From Usnea hakonensis (Eukaryota; Ascomycota; Lecanoromycetes; Lecanorales; Parmeliaceae): a stretch of DNA of 64,000 nt. Location: positions 50,051 to 114,050 of the forward strand of contig BLJB01000077.1 of assembly GCA_013423325.1 (NCBI GenBank), read 5' to 3'. Position numbers and translations under genes: made by a program. The notes beneath the pieces were generated by a model. The model was not told the DNA's origin. It ran no database searches and saw only the letters and a program-made list of their open reading frames with translations. Shown piece after piece: positions 45,183-56,467 of the stretch (position 1 is the stretch's first letter; every line of letters begins with the position of its first letter).

Positions 45183-47603
45183 TTATCTGACTTTCTCCTT
45201 TTTGGGTTTCCCCTTCCTATCCACCCTCTCATCTGCTGGGTCAAAGCCTCCTTGACCCCAAGTTGCCCATTCAGGGGTTGGGGGGCCCATGTAGTCTTCA
45301 GGGCTGAATTCCTTTCCACTCTCCAGACACTCAAAAAACTTTTCATAATCAATAAGGGTATGCCACTTCTCCTTGACATAGAACCTCTTGCTGGCAATAA
45401 GCACACAACAACTATGGGCGTGTTCGGCCGCAATGCCGTACTCTAAGCCTCTGTCTTCCAGTGCAGCATTGAGAGTTTCAACAAAGGTGGTGATTTCATC
45501 ATAAAATGGGACGTTCTGCATCGTCAGTCCTGCGCCTGCAGAGGAGGAGGTCCCGCAGTAGGTTACGCCCTTGACTTCCACGAAGCAGGGGAGTCCGAGG
45601 GCAACGAGATCAGCATAGCCCTCGACTTCCTCGTCGATATTGAAGCCTTTCACAAGGGTCAGACGGAAGACCGTGCGCATTCTGAATCGCTTTTCTTTCA
45701 GAATAGCAAGACAGCGCAGGAAACGTTGCCAATAATCTCGATGTAGTGGGCGGTCTATCTTCCTTAGAGACTCCGCGTTGCTGGCGTCGATGGAGACATA
45801 GAGTTGCGTCACGGGTTTGAGACTAGCTAATTGATCTGGATGCTGCGCATTGCAGACTAGAAAGCTGGATATACGTTCTTTGTGCAGCATCGCAACGAAT
45901 TCGTTGATGTGAGGGTAGAAGATGGGTTCACCGACCAGACTTAGCGCACAGTGTCTTATTTGCATGGCCTCCTGGAACCTTTCAGCTCTTACCCCTGGCA
46001 CACCTCGCATCATTTTGATTTTCTTATAATGCCCCTCCTTTGCACCTTCGAAGATCATCTCCGGCGGATCAACTTGCCACCGCCACGTTGTACCTACAGG
46101 GTTCGTGCCGTGGCGCCAACAGAAGACGCATTTGTTTGAACATGAGAGAGAGGGAGTGGTCTCCATGCAAAGATGCGATTTGATGCCATAAAACGAGAAT
46201 TTGTAGCATGAGCCTCGGCCACGGAGGGCAGATTTAGTCCAGCGGCAGATCTTGACACCGGAGTGGGTGCCAATGATTGTGTAGCCTTGTTTTGTGAGAG
46301 CTGTATAAGTGGGTGATGATACGGGGACCATGGCTTTGGGAGCTTGCGGCGAGTTGGGTGCGTTGGAGGAGGTGGTAAAGTCGATAGGCAAGGGAGAAAA
46401 GGATGCTAAGGAAGGACTACCTGGCTGTACGCTGGCCCTGCCTCCCAAGTCTTCCAGGTCATCGACTCCTGATTTCTGTGCTCGTTTCCGCTTCGCAGGT
46501 CTTCTAGCCCCTGATATGGAAGCTATGTCGGGCTTTGCGGCCTCATCCACATCTTCCTCCTCGCTTTCCACAGCATCTCCACTTCCACCAATACCTTCAC
46601 CTAGACCTCCATGAGCAGCTATATCCAGCATCGCTTTCACTACTCCGTCCCTCCATTCGCCCAGTCTGTGCTCTGAGTCTGATTTTACATCCCCCAAACC
46701 TAACGGATATGCTCTTCTCCCTCCAGTCAATTTTGCCATCCATTTGTCCACCTCAATGGCTTGCGAACAAAAGCCTCCTCCCTCTGTGCTCCATCCTTCT
46801 TTGTCCCCAAAGCCAAAGACTGAGTACCCTGCCAGGCCTGAAAGTGGCGACGTGTCTATCCGGAAGTCATGGTGTGTTTCCTGGAGATGCCCTAAGAAAT
46901 TATCTAACGGAGTATCGATATTGTATGAGGGTAGTATCAGGAGATAAAACAATGCTGCGGGTTGGTCAGTCTTGTGGGACGTGGGAGGTGTGACATAGAA
47001 ATCGTCGTAGTCAATGTAGGATAGATCATGAATCTGGGGCTCAAGTATAGCAGATGAGTGTTCCCTCAATGATCTTTGTAGCTCGCTAAACAGTGATCGA
47101 GCACGTTTTTCGGTCGTCCCCGTAAGTGACGAGAAGAATACCATTGGCTGAACCCTCTTACTTGCGCAGCTTTCAGACTTAGACTTCCTGTTCACCCTGG
47201 TGGAGCCTGACAGTCTCTTCGGGCGGGGCCGCGGCCGCACAGAAACATTTTCATAGTGCTCTACTTGCTCAGATTGTTCATTTTCACTTTTTGATAGATT
47301 TGGGGACTTTGGCTTCTCATCCAACCAGCCCGCATTTTCCGGGGTACTAGAATCTGGAGTACTTGCGGCAGGCGAGGAAGTAAATCTCTTTTTGGGTAAC
47401 CTCCAGTCACAATACTTGAACACGGCCAAGCCAAAAAGGACGGCGGCGAGCAGCAAGATATATCTGTACGCATGCCACTGATCAAGGACGAGTCCTATTT
47501 CGCACGTCAAAAACAATTGAATAATGAGTGAGGCAATATGCATACCATAGATCATTATGCCTCGATCTTTGGTGCCAGCAGCTGGCCTACCAAAGATCTC
47601 CAT
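45183..47603 (-). CDS. TYW1: tRNA 4-demethylwyosine synthase
   Basis: A single exon of 806 aa beginning MEIFGRPAAGTKDRG (an upstream in-frame TTG was rejected). An N-terminal hydrophobic helix (IASLIIQLFLTCEIGLVLDQW; a second near YILLLAAVLFGLAVF) suggests ER anchoring, as in yeast. A flavodoxin domain (PMVFFSSLTGTTEKRARSLF) is followed by an acidic linker and a radical SAM domain with the CxxxCxxC motif in LSCSNKCVFCWRHG. C-terminal blocks FVEVKGVTYCG and AEHAHSCCVLIA match TYW1. It makes the imidazopurine of wybutosine at tRNA-Phe position 37 from N1-methylguanosine and pyruvate, using an iron-sulfur cluster and SAM. Confidence 0.95.
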   Translation of the reverse strand: MEIFGRPAAGTKDRGIMIYGMHIASLIIQLFLTCEIGLVLDQWHAYRYILLLAAVLFGLAVFKYCDWRLPKKRFTSSPAASTPDSSTPENAGWLDEKPKSPNLSKSENEQSEQVEHYENVSVRPRPRPKRLSGSTRVNRKSKSESCASKRVQPMVFFSSLTGTTEKRARSLFSELQRSLREHSSAILEPQIHDLSYIDYDDFYVTPPTSHKTDQPAALFYLLILPSYNIDTPLDNFLGHLQETHHDFRIDTSPLSGLAGYSVFGFGDKEGWSTEGGGFCSQAIEVDKWMAKLTGGRRAYPLGLGDVKSDSEHRLGEWRDGVVKAMLDIAAHGGLGEGIGGSGDAVESEEEDVDEAAKPDIASISGARRPAKRKRAQKSGVDDLEDLGGRASVQPGSPSLASFSPLPIDFTTSSNAPNSPQAPKAMVPVSSPTYTALTKQGYTIIGTHSGVKICRWTKSALRGRGSCYKFSFYGIKSHLCMETTPSLSCSNKCVFCWRHGTNPVGTTWRWQVDPPEMIFEGAKEGHYKKIKMMRGVPGVRAERFQEAMQIRHCALSLVGEPIFYPHINEFVAMLHKERISSFLVCNAQHPDQLASLKPVTQLYVSIDASNAESLRKIDRPLHRDYWQRFLRCLAILKEKRFRMRTVFRLTLVKGFNIDEEVEGYADLVALGLPCFVEVKGVTYCGTSSSAGAGLTMQNVPFYDEITTFVETLNAALEDRGLEYGIAAEHAHSCCVLIASKRFYVKEKWHTLIDYEKFFECLESGKEFSPEDYMGPPTPEWATWGQGGFDPADERVDRKGKPKKEKVR

Positions 47604-47834
47604 TGTGGCAGCCCAGAGAGACAAGTAGCTCTCGCGAAAAGTTTCGCTTGCTGGTGGTGGTGGGGAGGGGCATGCGGAAAGGATCCCTTGTAGGGCTGAG
47701 CGCTATCCACTATCACGCGGCCTTGCATTTGTTTACTATTTCTTCCTCCACCGTCATGAGGTGGTATTGAGCCGGACGAAGCTTGTTTGGGCAACAACAG
47801 TACTCCACTCATTACATTCAATCGGACGCTCACC
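47604..47834. promoter_or_regulatory. Divergent promoter region (TYW1 / PQ-loop protein)
   Basis: 231 bp between divergent start codons; no specific motif assigned. Confidence 0.4.
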
Positions 47835-48837
47835 ATGGGCTTCTTTGAGATAGAACGAGCCAGTGCTGCTTGCTCTGGCCTTTCCTCCCCCAACATCTTC
47901 AATTTCATCCTCTCCATGCACGTATATCCTCCGCCCGCAACGCGCTACTTGTGCGCTAACGGTCTCATCAGTCTCATCCTTCTCGGCATCTTCGTGTCCT
48001 ACCTCCCGCAACATCATCGTATCATCTCCCGGCGATCCTCTACAGGCATTTCACCATACTATATACTTCTTGGCACCACATCTTCCACCTGTGCCTTTGC
48101 CAACATTTTGACTCTCCCTGCCAGTCGTCGAGATCTCGCTTGCTGTCGAGAGCTAAGTGGGTTCGAGTGTGCGGCGGGCGTGTTGGGCGTAGCGCAGGTG
48201 GGGGTAGCATGGGGCTGCTTCATGGTGATGTGAGTCTCGTCTCACAAATCAGGTCCACCAATGTGGGGGGACAGTGTCACTGAGTTAATTGAAACATAGA
48301 CTGTTCCTGTTTCTTCTATATTTTCCCCGCACACCCTCGGACGCCGAGTCTAAAGATCAGCCAACCTACCAGCTTGCCATTACAATCTTCCTAGTCTGCA
48401 TAGTCCACCTGATCCTAACCTTCCTATTGTCTGTCTTCATCATCTACCTCCATCACTCCCAACTTTCCTCGTGGGCCTATTTTCTTGGTGGATTCGGTAC
48501 ACTCTTAGCCGCCATACAGTATCTACCTCAGATATGGACGACGTGGAAATTAAAAGAGGTGGGCAGTTTGAGTATACCGATGATGTGTATCCAAACTCCA
48601 GGAGCTTTTTTGTGGGTGGGAAGTCTTGCAGGAAGACTTGGATGGGAAGGTTGGAGCACGTGGGGAAACTACCTTGTGTGTGGTATACTCCAAGGTTGTT
48701 TGCTAGTGATGGGTATTACATTCGAATTACGGACACGTAAAAAGAGATTAGCAAAGGAGAGGCGTGGTAACAGGCATGCTGATGATGTCAATGGCGAGGA
48801 TCACGAAAGGACGGGCTTACTAGAAAACGAACGTTGA
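47835..48837 (+). CDS. PQ-loop repeat membrane protein
   Basis: Exons 47835..48229 and 48300..48837; the intron is GTGAGT...CATAG, 70 nt; 310 aa. About seven hydrophobic helices are present. Two PQ-loop signatures are seen: VSYLPQHHRIISRRSSTGISP and QYLPQIWTTWKLKEVGSLS. The C-terminus is charged and cytosolic. PQ-loop proteins (cystinosin, SWEET, yeast Ypq/Rtc2 families) export amino acids or sugars from vacuoles or other organelles; the substrate here is not predictable. Confidence 0.85.
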
Positions 48838-50620
48838 TTAACGAATATCAATAGTAATAGCATCCAACCGGTAAACCCCGGCTTTGTCGAGACTTGCAGC
48901 CAAATTCCAAGCGAATTACTCGACCTTCTGGCGTGGGAGGAAAATGCATGGACGAGAGCGGACTCGACAAGCTAACACATTTGGCTTTGTGGTACGGATT
49001 CCCATTCAGTGCCCAGCCCGAATATTTCGTTAACCAAGAGACCCGGACTACATTGGTGTGGCTCCATGGTTCTCATGATTGCTCGCCTGTGAGATCAACG
49101 CACGGCCGAGGGGGCCTTTGAAAGAAACAGCTTTTTGCAGATCTGAGCTTAAATGCGCGCAAATAACGTGGCCGGTGGCCTGCTGCCATCGTGAGATGCT
49201 GAGAAATCTTTATCTTTCCAACGCGAGGAGGAAGTAGGAAGGTAGAGATGCAAGGTAACTCACTTGTTTGGAGCTCTAGTGAACCTGAGCGAAGTGCTTC
49301 ATAGTCGGAACTATCCACTACTACACAAAGTGATGCGAACATGATCAAAGTACGACAAAACACAGCAAACAACAACTTTGGGAGCCCGGCTATGGGAAGT
49401 TGCAGCCTGCGACTTGGATGTCATAGCTCTATCAGATCGCAACTATTGCCTTCATGATCATCAAGCCTATGCATGACAGTAAGTGCCGATGGTACTGTCA
49501 CTTGATGCGCTTTCACCTAGAGCTTCCCAGATGGTGGGATCGGAGAATGTACTACTGGAAGTGCTCATCAAATTCCGGCAGTCCAATGAAGGAAAGCTAA
49601 GAAGATTTACTCGGACAGTCATATCCAAATCGTTGGTACTCGGCAGATGATGTCCGCTGGCTCAGCGTTTGGAGGAAACTCCACCAAGTGTCGTGGACCT
49701 GCTTTAGTCGTCCAATCTCTGACGATATGCAGCTCAGCGAAGAGATCTGGAAGAGCTAGAAGTCCTCATGAAGGTTGATTACAACGCCCGCATGATGCCG
49801 GTGAAGCGGTCAGATGTACCGCATGGTTGCGCAAGTGAAGCTTTAGTTATCAGACAGCTGTACCTGGCCAGAAATGATCACGCCAGAGAAGCTGACTCTT
49901 GCGTGCGATCTGGCAGGGATCACGCTATAACCGCAACTGGACTAGTGTTAAAGCTTATGACCAATCAAAAGTGGTGTTGCTTCGGAGTCATTCCGAGTCC
50001 GGACGACAGCCCTTCATATGGGTACTGAGTAAGGTATCCATACTCTACCATCAACTCTTTGGACTTCCAGATGACAAAGGAACTCTTCACCCGAAACCCT
50101 GGTTTTGGCAGATAACGCTCTTATGCACGATGTTTCACATGGGTCTTGCAGTGGCTTGTCGTACCTGAATCAGAGGCCAGTAGGCGGCGCCGATAGAGTA
50201 CAAATTAATATTAGCGCCAATAGCTCAGGGGTACGTTGCACAGCACGGTGCTCGCATATTGCTTCGCCAAAAGTGGTCTACCGAAATGTGGGGAAGAAGA
50301 GCCTCAAGTTGATGAGGTCAAGCAATGCCCGGGTCCGACAAACCTTGTGCTTTCTTTGTGACGCTTCCTCTTGTCTTTTGTGACGTGCTCTCGGACCTTG
50401 ATGATGTGACAGGCTAAGTAGTAAGCAAGGCAAGTGAGACGCGCATTCAATTACATGTAATTTATAATCCCCATGCCAATACTATAAGAAATGTACAGCT
50501 GTCTTTCCTATAACAACAATAAGTTGCTATTCCGACTCACCCCTTCCTCGTGTCCGATCGAATATTATACACAAGTATTTCATACAACACTACCGTTTCT
50601 CGTGATCAGACTCCTTCACC
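48838..50620. other. Intergenic region without a recognised gene
   Basis: 1.8 kb. Several 60-90-codon open stretches occur, but none carries a motif, signal peptide or coherent exon chain. Nothing else supported. Confidence 0.4.
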
Positions 50621-52093
50621 ATGGCTCCCTTTCTAGAAGAGCCGAGTATCCGACCCCGCGTCTCCGGCGAACTAAATATCAACAGAGCTACTTTGCATCA
50701 GCCTGCCAAGCAATCCCTCGACATTCCCTATGAACCAGGCCGAACGACTGTGGAAGTTCATGATGAGTACGAGTATGACGACCTTCGTCCAACATTTCCT
50801 GATGTCCATTGGGAACCCTTGACAGAGGTGCCCTACAACGAGCGAGGGACTCAAGGAGACCCTCAATATGGCAATCTGCTTTCCGATGCCATAGATGTAT
50901 TCGACTACAACCCCAAGATCGGCACGGAAATCCACGGAATAAATCTGGCAAAGCTCACAGACGCTCAGAAGGACGACCTGGCTCGTCTTGTCTCAACGCG
51001 AGGCGTCGTCTTCTTTCGTAACCAAACAGACCTTGATATTGACGCTCAACGCGAGCTGGGCCAGTATTTCGGTCAACTTCACAAGCACGCTACGACTTCT
51101 GTGCCTCGCCGAGGGGATCTAGACGATGTTCATGTGGTATATACAGACGAAAAGTCCAAAGTTCAACGTGCTTCGTTCGCACCTACGTTCTTATGGCATT
51201 CTGATGTATGCAGCAGCTTGTGCTCCCAACGTGTTCCATTCCAATTGGGAGCTGACATCAAGTAGGTGACCTATGAAGTCCAACCGCCATCATATACGTC
51301 ACTGAAGGTTCTAACCGGCCCTCCTCGTGGTGGGGGTGGGGATACACTGTGGGTATCGCAGTACGCAGTGTATGACCTGTTATCTCCGGGAATGCAGAAA
51401 TACCTTGAGGGGCTTGAAGCTTTACACTCGGCACAGATTCAGGCAGATGGTTCCATTGCCCTAGGCCGTACTGTACGACGAGAACCTGTTGTCACGAAGC
51501 ACCCGCTCATCCGTACCCACCCTGTTACTGGGTGGAAGTCTGTCTTCTTCAACCCTGGTATGTCAACTCTTGAAAAGCGATTGCTCCATTACTTGGATTA
51601 CTGGTTGCATTGTGAGACATGGTCGTGGAAGAAGGGATTTTCATTCATGCTTGGGACTGTATCATTGCTTGCTTGTTTTGTCTCAGTCTTGGGATGCTGA
51701 TACTGAGAATTCTACAGGGTTCGTCACGGACATAGTTGGCATTCCGAAGGCAGAAGCCGATGCCATAATCCATTATCTGAATGAATTGATTTCTACGACT
51801 CAGGAGATCAGCGTTCGCTTTCAGTGGCAAAAGAACGATGTTGCCATGTGGGATAACCGCATATGCGTGAGTGATACTCCTCTGGTCAGCCCATAATCAC
51901 TAACGCCCAAAAGAACCACTCGGCATCCTACGGTTTTTCACCACACCGACGACATGCAGTGCGTGTCGCCTGTCGCGCAGAACGCCCGTATTTCGATCCT
52001 ACCAGCAAATCGCAGGAAGAAGATTTGAATGCCCACTACGGCCTTCCCAGCGTCAATAAGGATGGATCGGGCCAATCGAATTATAATGATTAA
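50621..52093 (+). CDS. TauD/TfdA-family Fe(II)/2-oxoglutarate dioxygenase
   Basis: Four exons: 50621..51205, 51266..51557, 51718..51866, 51914..52093; 401 aa. Joins give LWHSD-VTYEVQPPS, FFNPG-FVTDIVG and WDNRIC-NHSASYGF. The iron ligands are H193-x-D195 (WHSD) and the distal His in the C-terminal block; the 2-oxoglutarate-binding Arg lies in FSPHRRHAVRV. GVVFFRNQ and GRTVRREPVVTKHPLIRTHP are family landmarks. Fungal members release sulfite from taurine or other sulfonates, often under sulfur limitation; the substrate is inferred. The 160-nt second intron is the longest of the four. Confidence 0.9.
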
Positions 52094-52492
52094 GCAGGTG
52101 CAAAAGCTTTCCAATTGAAACTGAGTATCAATTTGGATCAGCAGATGTTGTATGAATTTGATGATCAGCTTTGTCATTGTCGATGCGGTTTAGCGAGCGA
52201 GCAAAGTTGCATCGATAGACTAGACTTCACTGAGCCATGGATGAGGTTAGAGCAGTAAAAACCTCGCAACTTGTAGCATGACTTCAAATCATCATCACGA
52301 CAATTTCTTTCCATGGGACGGGGGATGTGGTCAAGACATAGACTACCTCGATATAAGCATTAGTGTGAGTTTGAATTTATGTACCCTAGATTTTTCGGCA
52401 GTTCACGCGCAATTCTCCATGCATGTAGGCTGAAATGTATGTTTGTACCCGGTCTGTGCTGAATTGTGACCACAAGCCAGGGGTATGATAGG

Positions 52493-55360
52493 ATGTCGCA
52501 AGATGTTGAGCCTACAATTATCGAATATGCGCGCTTCCACGGCTTAGTGCGAGATCATCGCGAATCTCCTCCTCTGGAGAAATTTGATTTGTCCCAAAAC
52601 CTAGAGTCGTCCCTTGACGATCCCCCCGAGCTATTCCATATCGATCTTGCAAAGCTTCAGCTACCGCAGGAACGATGGGCAGTCGATGCAGGCGCTGCGT
52701 CATTATTGTCCTCCATCCTAGAGTCAGCACAGGACCCGCCACCATATTCTGACCAAGAGCTCGGTATTGACAGACACCGAGTCCGACGCATGAAACAAGA
52801 GCTACCATTACTACGCTCGGATCATGAACTCGATGTCTTACGCTTCAGGACTCCCATCGTACCAGATCTTGAGAATGAGTTTCTACCGCTGGAGACTGTC
52901 GACATAGAGGAAGACGAGGGCGTTGAATGGCCATCTAGCTGCTATGCATTACCTGATGAATTTACCAAGAAAGCAAGGTCTGAGAAGATCGAAGTCTCAC
53001 AAGATGGTTGTTTGTATCTGCAACAGACGCTGAAATTCGACTTTGAGGGTCTGGAGCACGGGACATTTGAGTTCGACGACTCACCTCATAGGAAGGTGAA
53101 TTTAGTTCATCTTCCTACAGAGGCAAGTGCCGCTGACAGTAGACAGAGATCTTTTCCAGAACCACTATCACCTCCATTGCTACCGTTGTCGCCCGACCCC
53201 GAACCATATGTACCATCATCCGAGACCGGCCATCTTGACCTCTTGTCCGACACTATCAGTCCAACCCGAGAGGAAATTCGCCAAGTAGAGCGGGTGATAT
53301 TTGCGAATGATAGAATTCTACCAATTAAGAAACAAGGTGTCGACACCACTCAAAGTTCAGACCCCACGTTGCTTGATACAGAGAGTCTTGGAGATATCTA
53401 CAGTCCCCTCAAAGGCATCAAAGATCCACCATCATCTCCTCCATCCTTTAGAGAGCGCCCGAAGGATCTCAAAGTTGAAGTCCCGCTCTCTCCTCCCCAT
53501 TCGGATGAGCCTCCCCCATGGAAGAGAAAGAGCGTATCGTTCACTGAGGCGTTGCCGGAGCTGATCCCCCAGCTCCCATTGCCAATATCGATGCCAGAGA
53601 GTACCTCATCCGACGAGATTCGTGATTTCTTTGAACAGACGATTAAGCCAGTGGCTATCAAGGCCGAGCGAGCTATTGAGCAGGAACAACTGCAAGAAGC
53701 GGATACGACACTTAGGGTCCCAGTACCTATTATGGACTTTTCGTTGCCAATCGCTCCATGGAAAGCAAAGAGCCATGGTCCGAAGATTGACAACGAAGAC
53801 GAAGCATTGAGAAAGACATTGACCGAGATGAAGGCGCTCCATTTCAGCAAGCATTCCTGGCCTAGGAACGGTCAAGCTGAACGGGAAATGAAGTGGGCCC
53901 CTTTCCCGGTAGCACTTGGTAAAGTCGATTTTCAGGAGAGCATCACTGATAATGGGTCCATTGACGAATATGTAATCCCCCCAGAGCGTGTAGATATCGC
54001 AACTCTAACGTGGAAGCCCGATGGGCTGCGCATCTTTGATGAGCTTGCCGAATCTGATGAAGAAGAGCTGGAAGAGGGAGACTTTCCAGAAGAAAAGGAC
54101 ATCGATTCCCTCATCAGGAAAAGGAAGCTCGAATTAGAAGCAGAGGATATGGTCTCACCATCGTCAGAAAAAGACCCAGGCGTTGCTAAGCCTAGGCCTC
54201 GTGGCAAGCAAATCGCCGATATTGGCATCGCTGAGGCCCAAAATATCGCCAGCAAGCCTACTAGAGAGACCTCAAGCAACGATACACACCAACAGACATC
54301 TTTCACTAATAGCTTTTCTGCCATGGGCGCCGTCGAGGATTTCATGAATGTCCGAAAAGGCCGAATGAATCGACGGAAAGTCACGTCAGATCATCACTTC
54401 GCTAAGCAACCTCAAGTCCCTCAACCTTCTGAGCCAGCCGCTCTGCCTCCAACTAAACAAACATCCCAAATCTCCTTACAAGAGCCCGCTCAACGCACGC
54501 TTAGCTTCCAGGCCCCAAGGCTTTCAATATCGCCTTCTCCTCGATTCTTCATCGTCTCAGCTTCCTTCCTCGGCAACCGCAGCCTCTCGCGTCAGGTACA
54601 ATGCCTCTACCCGTCTGCTGAGTTCATCGAGCGAGATTTCACCCTCCACCAACAAGAGCAGCTTAGACCACGACTCCATTTGAAAGCGAATATAAAAACG
54701 GTAAACGCAGGAACGATGGCCGACGAAGCAGACATGCTCCTCTCACCCAGCACTGGCTTGATTTGGACGACATTGCCAAAAATCAAACAACGTTCCTTAC
54801 CAGGCCAAGAAGCTAGATCAGCCGTCCAAGAGCGCATCTTGCGTACCAGTCCGAGGTACGAGAAATTAGTCGTCCTCGTCAGCCAAGATCAAAGCAACTG
54901 CTCTTCATCTGACATGGCAAGCACTGGAATACAATGTCTCGATGACAACGATTGTACTGCCTTGGCTGAATTCATAGCTTTCTGCACCACCCTCCCTGAC
55001 GAAGTACAGACCATCTTCGTAGCAGGCGGCGAAGCGGATCTAGCAAAGTGGGTCGTCGCCACAATGGCCAAACACAGCGTGCCCACGGACCAGGGAATCA
55101 AGCTTTTGCAAGACGAGACGCTGTGGGAAGTCTTCCTAAGGCGCGCAGGCATGAACGCTTTTGCCTCTCAGGCTATTCTGGCGACACTGAAGGCGCCGGA
55201 TCAGAGTGAAAGCGAGGCTGCAGGGAAGCAATGTATGGATTTTGGGCTGACGGCTTTCGTCAAGATGTCGGTGCAGGAGCGATTTGCTCGGTTGGAGACG
55301 CTGCTGGGAGGGCGGAGGTTGCTGGGGAGGGTCAGCAGGGTGTTGGATGAGAGGTGGTAA
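52493..55360 (+). CDS. Large DUF7102-like protein with C-terminal XPF-like fold; candidate Zip2/SHOC1 crossover factor
   Basis: A single exon of 955 aa; the start MSQDVEPTIIEYARFHG is the first ATG in frame (an upstream GTG is not credible). The N-terminal third has acidic and Pro-rich segments (ELFHIDLAKLQLPQERWAV; LPDEFTKKARSEKIEVSQDGCLYLQQTLK). The middle is low complexity. The C-terminal 270 residues form an alternating strand/helix domain (RFFIVSASFLGNRSLSRQV; EADMLLSPSTGLIWTTLPK; YEKLVVLVSQ; QTIFVAGGEADLAKWVVATMA). Its end looks like a double helix-hairpin-helix (FLRRAGMNAFASQAILATL; GGRRLLGRVSRVLDERW). This resembles catalytically dead XPF-family proteins such as Zip2/SHOC1. That identification is an inference; no nuclease motif (ERKxxxD) is seen. 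Confidence 0.65.
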   Translation: MSQDVEPTIIEYARFHGLVRDHRESPPLEKFDLSQNLESSLDDPPELFHIDLAKLQLPQERWAVDAGAASLLSSILESAQDPPPYSDQELGIDRHRVRRMKQELPLLRSDHELDVLRFRTPIVPDLENEFLPLETVDIEEDEGVEWPSSCYALPDEFTKKARSEKIEVSQDGCLYLQQTLKFDFEGLEHGTFEFDDSPHRKVNLVHLPTEASAADSRQRSFPEPLSPPLLPLSPDPEPYVPSSETGHLDLLSDTISPTREEIRQVERVIFANDRILPIKKQGVDTTQSSDPTLLDTESLGDIYSPLKGIKDPPSSPPSFRERPKDLKVEVPLSPPHSDEPPPWKRKSVSFTEALPELIPQLPLPISMPESTSSDEIRDFFEQTIKPVAIKAERAIEQEQLQEADTTLRVPVPIMDFSLPIAPWKAKSHGPKIDNEDEALRKTLTEMKALHFSKHSWPRNGQAEREMKWAPFPVALGKVDFQESITDNGSIDEYVIPPERVDIATLTWKPDGLRIFDELAESDEEELEEGDFPEEKDIDSLIRKRKLELEAEDMVSPSSEKDPGVAKPRPRGKQIADIGIAEAQNIASKPTRETSSNDTHQQTSFTNSFSAMGAVEDFMNVRKGRMNRRKVTSDHHFAKQPQVPQPSEPAALPPTKQTSQISLQEPAQRTLSFQAPRLSISPSPRFFIVSASFLGNRSLSRQVQCLYPSAEFIERDFTLHQQEQLRPRLHLKANIKTVNAGTMADEADMLLSPSTGLIWTTLPKIKQRSLPGQEARSAVQERILRTSPRYEKLVVLVSQDQSNCSSSDMASTGIQCLDDNDCTALAEFIAFCTTLPDEVQTIFVAGGEADLAKWVVATMAKHSVPTDQGIKLLQDETLWEVFLRRAGMNAFASQAILATLKAPDQSESEAAGKQCMDFGLTAFVKMSVQERFARLETLLGGRRLLGRVSRVLDERW

Positions 55361-55935
55361 GGTTTGGAGGGAAGAGGAGAGAGAGTTATTTGAGCCGTTG
55401 ATGTGCTGTGACTATCTATGGCTATACGCTGTTCGTAGCTGGATGCAATCTGGTTGACCATACGTGGTGATATAGCTTCAATTGACAGGAGATTGCTCGC
55501 AAACTAAGGTCATGCATACAAGGGGGTAAACATGGTACAGAGATTGAGGGGCGTTGCCGGACAGGGCTTTTGCTCCTTTACAATTTTCACTCATGCATAC
55601 ACCCAATAGAAAACTCTCACGCCCGAAAAGCCCATTCTACCTTCCTAAATGCATAACATGTCTGCCATCTTCCAAGGCTTTATCTATCCGCTGTTTCAAT
55701 TTCTCAGATCATGGCATAGTATACTTACCCCAAAAGAAAACCCAAAGAAAGAAGGAGAGTTTGATCTGATTGATACATATCGAAGAGGTCATCCTGAACA
55801 CCCCAAAGGGGCTTTTCTGAGGCGTCAAAGCCAGAGGGGGTTTTCAGAGCAAGCGGGTTGGTGGCCGCAAATTCGACGGAAGGGCTCCCGGCCGGGTTCG
55901 GGGCAGCGTTTCCTAGGGTGGACGACGGCTAGGTA
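55361..55935. other. Gene-to-repeat transition zone
   Basis: Normal-composition sequence. Its last 180 bp (55755-55935) are G-rich and open in one frame (fragment KGSRPGSGQRFLGWTTAR), then stop at a T13 run and the AT-rich block. It may be a truncated repeat end; not identified. Confidence 0.4.
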
Positions 55936-56206
55936 TGTAATAAAATTAAACCTGATTTTTTTTTTTTCTTTTTATATATACTATTTATTTGATATTTAAA
56001 TAGCTTCTATATATATTAATACTCGTACGAGTTTATAGATAGATTAATTACTTTCTATATAATTTTATATAGTTATAGAATTAATAAGAGTAGAAGCTAG
56101 ACCTAAATAGAGTTAGCTTTAGTATATAAAAATTTTTCTTTATATAAAGGTTCTATTTTCTTTCTTTTCTTCTTTCTTACTAATATTACTATTATTATTA
56201 TTAAGG

Positions 56207-56467
56207 TAAGTAATAGATATCTATCTCTTTAATTATATAAATATGTAGCTAACTAGTTCTATATAAAGCTCCCCCTCTATTACTACTATTATTACTAAAT
56301 AAGTTAGATTACCCTTATATTTTAAATATCCGAATATATTACTAACTAGATTCGTAGTACTACTACTATAACTATACTATTAGATAAGTAATAGATATCT
56401 ATCTTTTTAATTATATAAGTATCTAGCTAACTAGCTCTATATAAAGCTCCCTCTCCTCTCTATTACT
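56207..56467. repeat. Spaced direct repeat of about 80 bp within the AT-rich block
   Basis: 56207-56284 and 56385-56467 share a long near-identical segment beginning taagtaatagatatctatct and running through tatataaagctcc, with a period of 178 bp. Differences are mostly transitions plus one short length change. Confidence 0.7.

Noticed and set aside
48894..50383. Several 75-92-codon frames between the PQ-loop and TauD genes
   Set aside because: No recognisable domain or exon structure on either strand.
55554..55999. Open frames at the edge of the AT-rich block
   Set aside because: No start context or family; more likely part of a truncated repeat than a gene.
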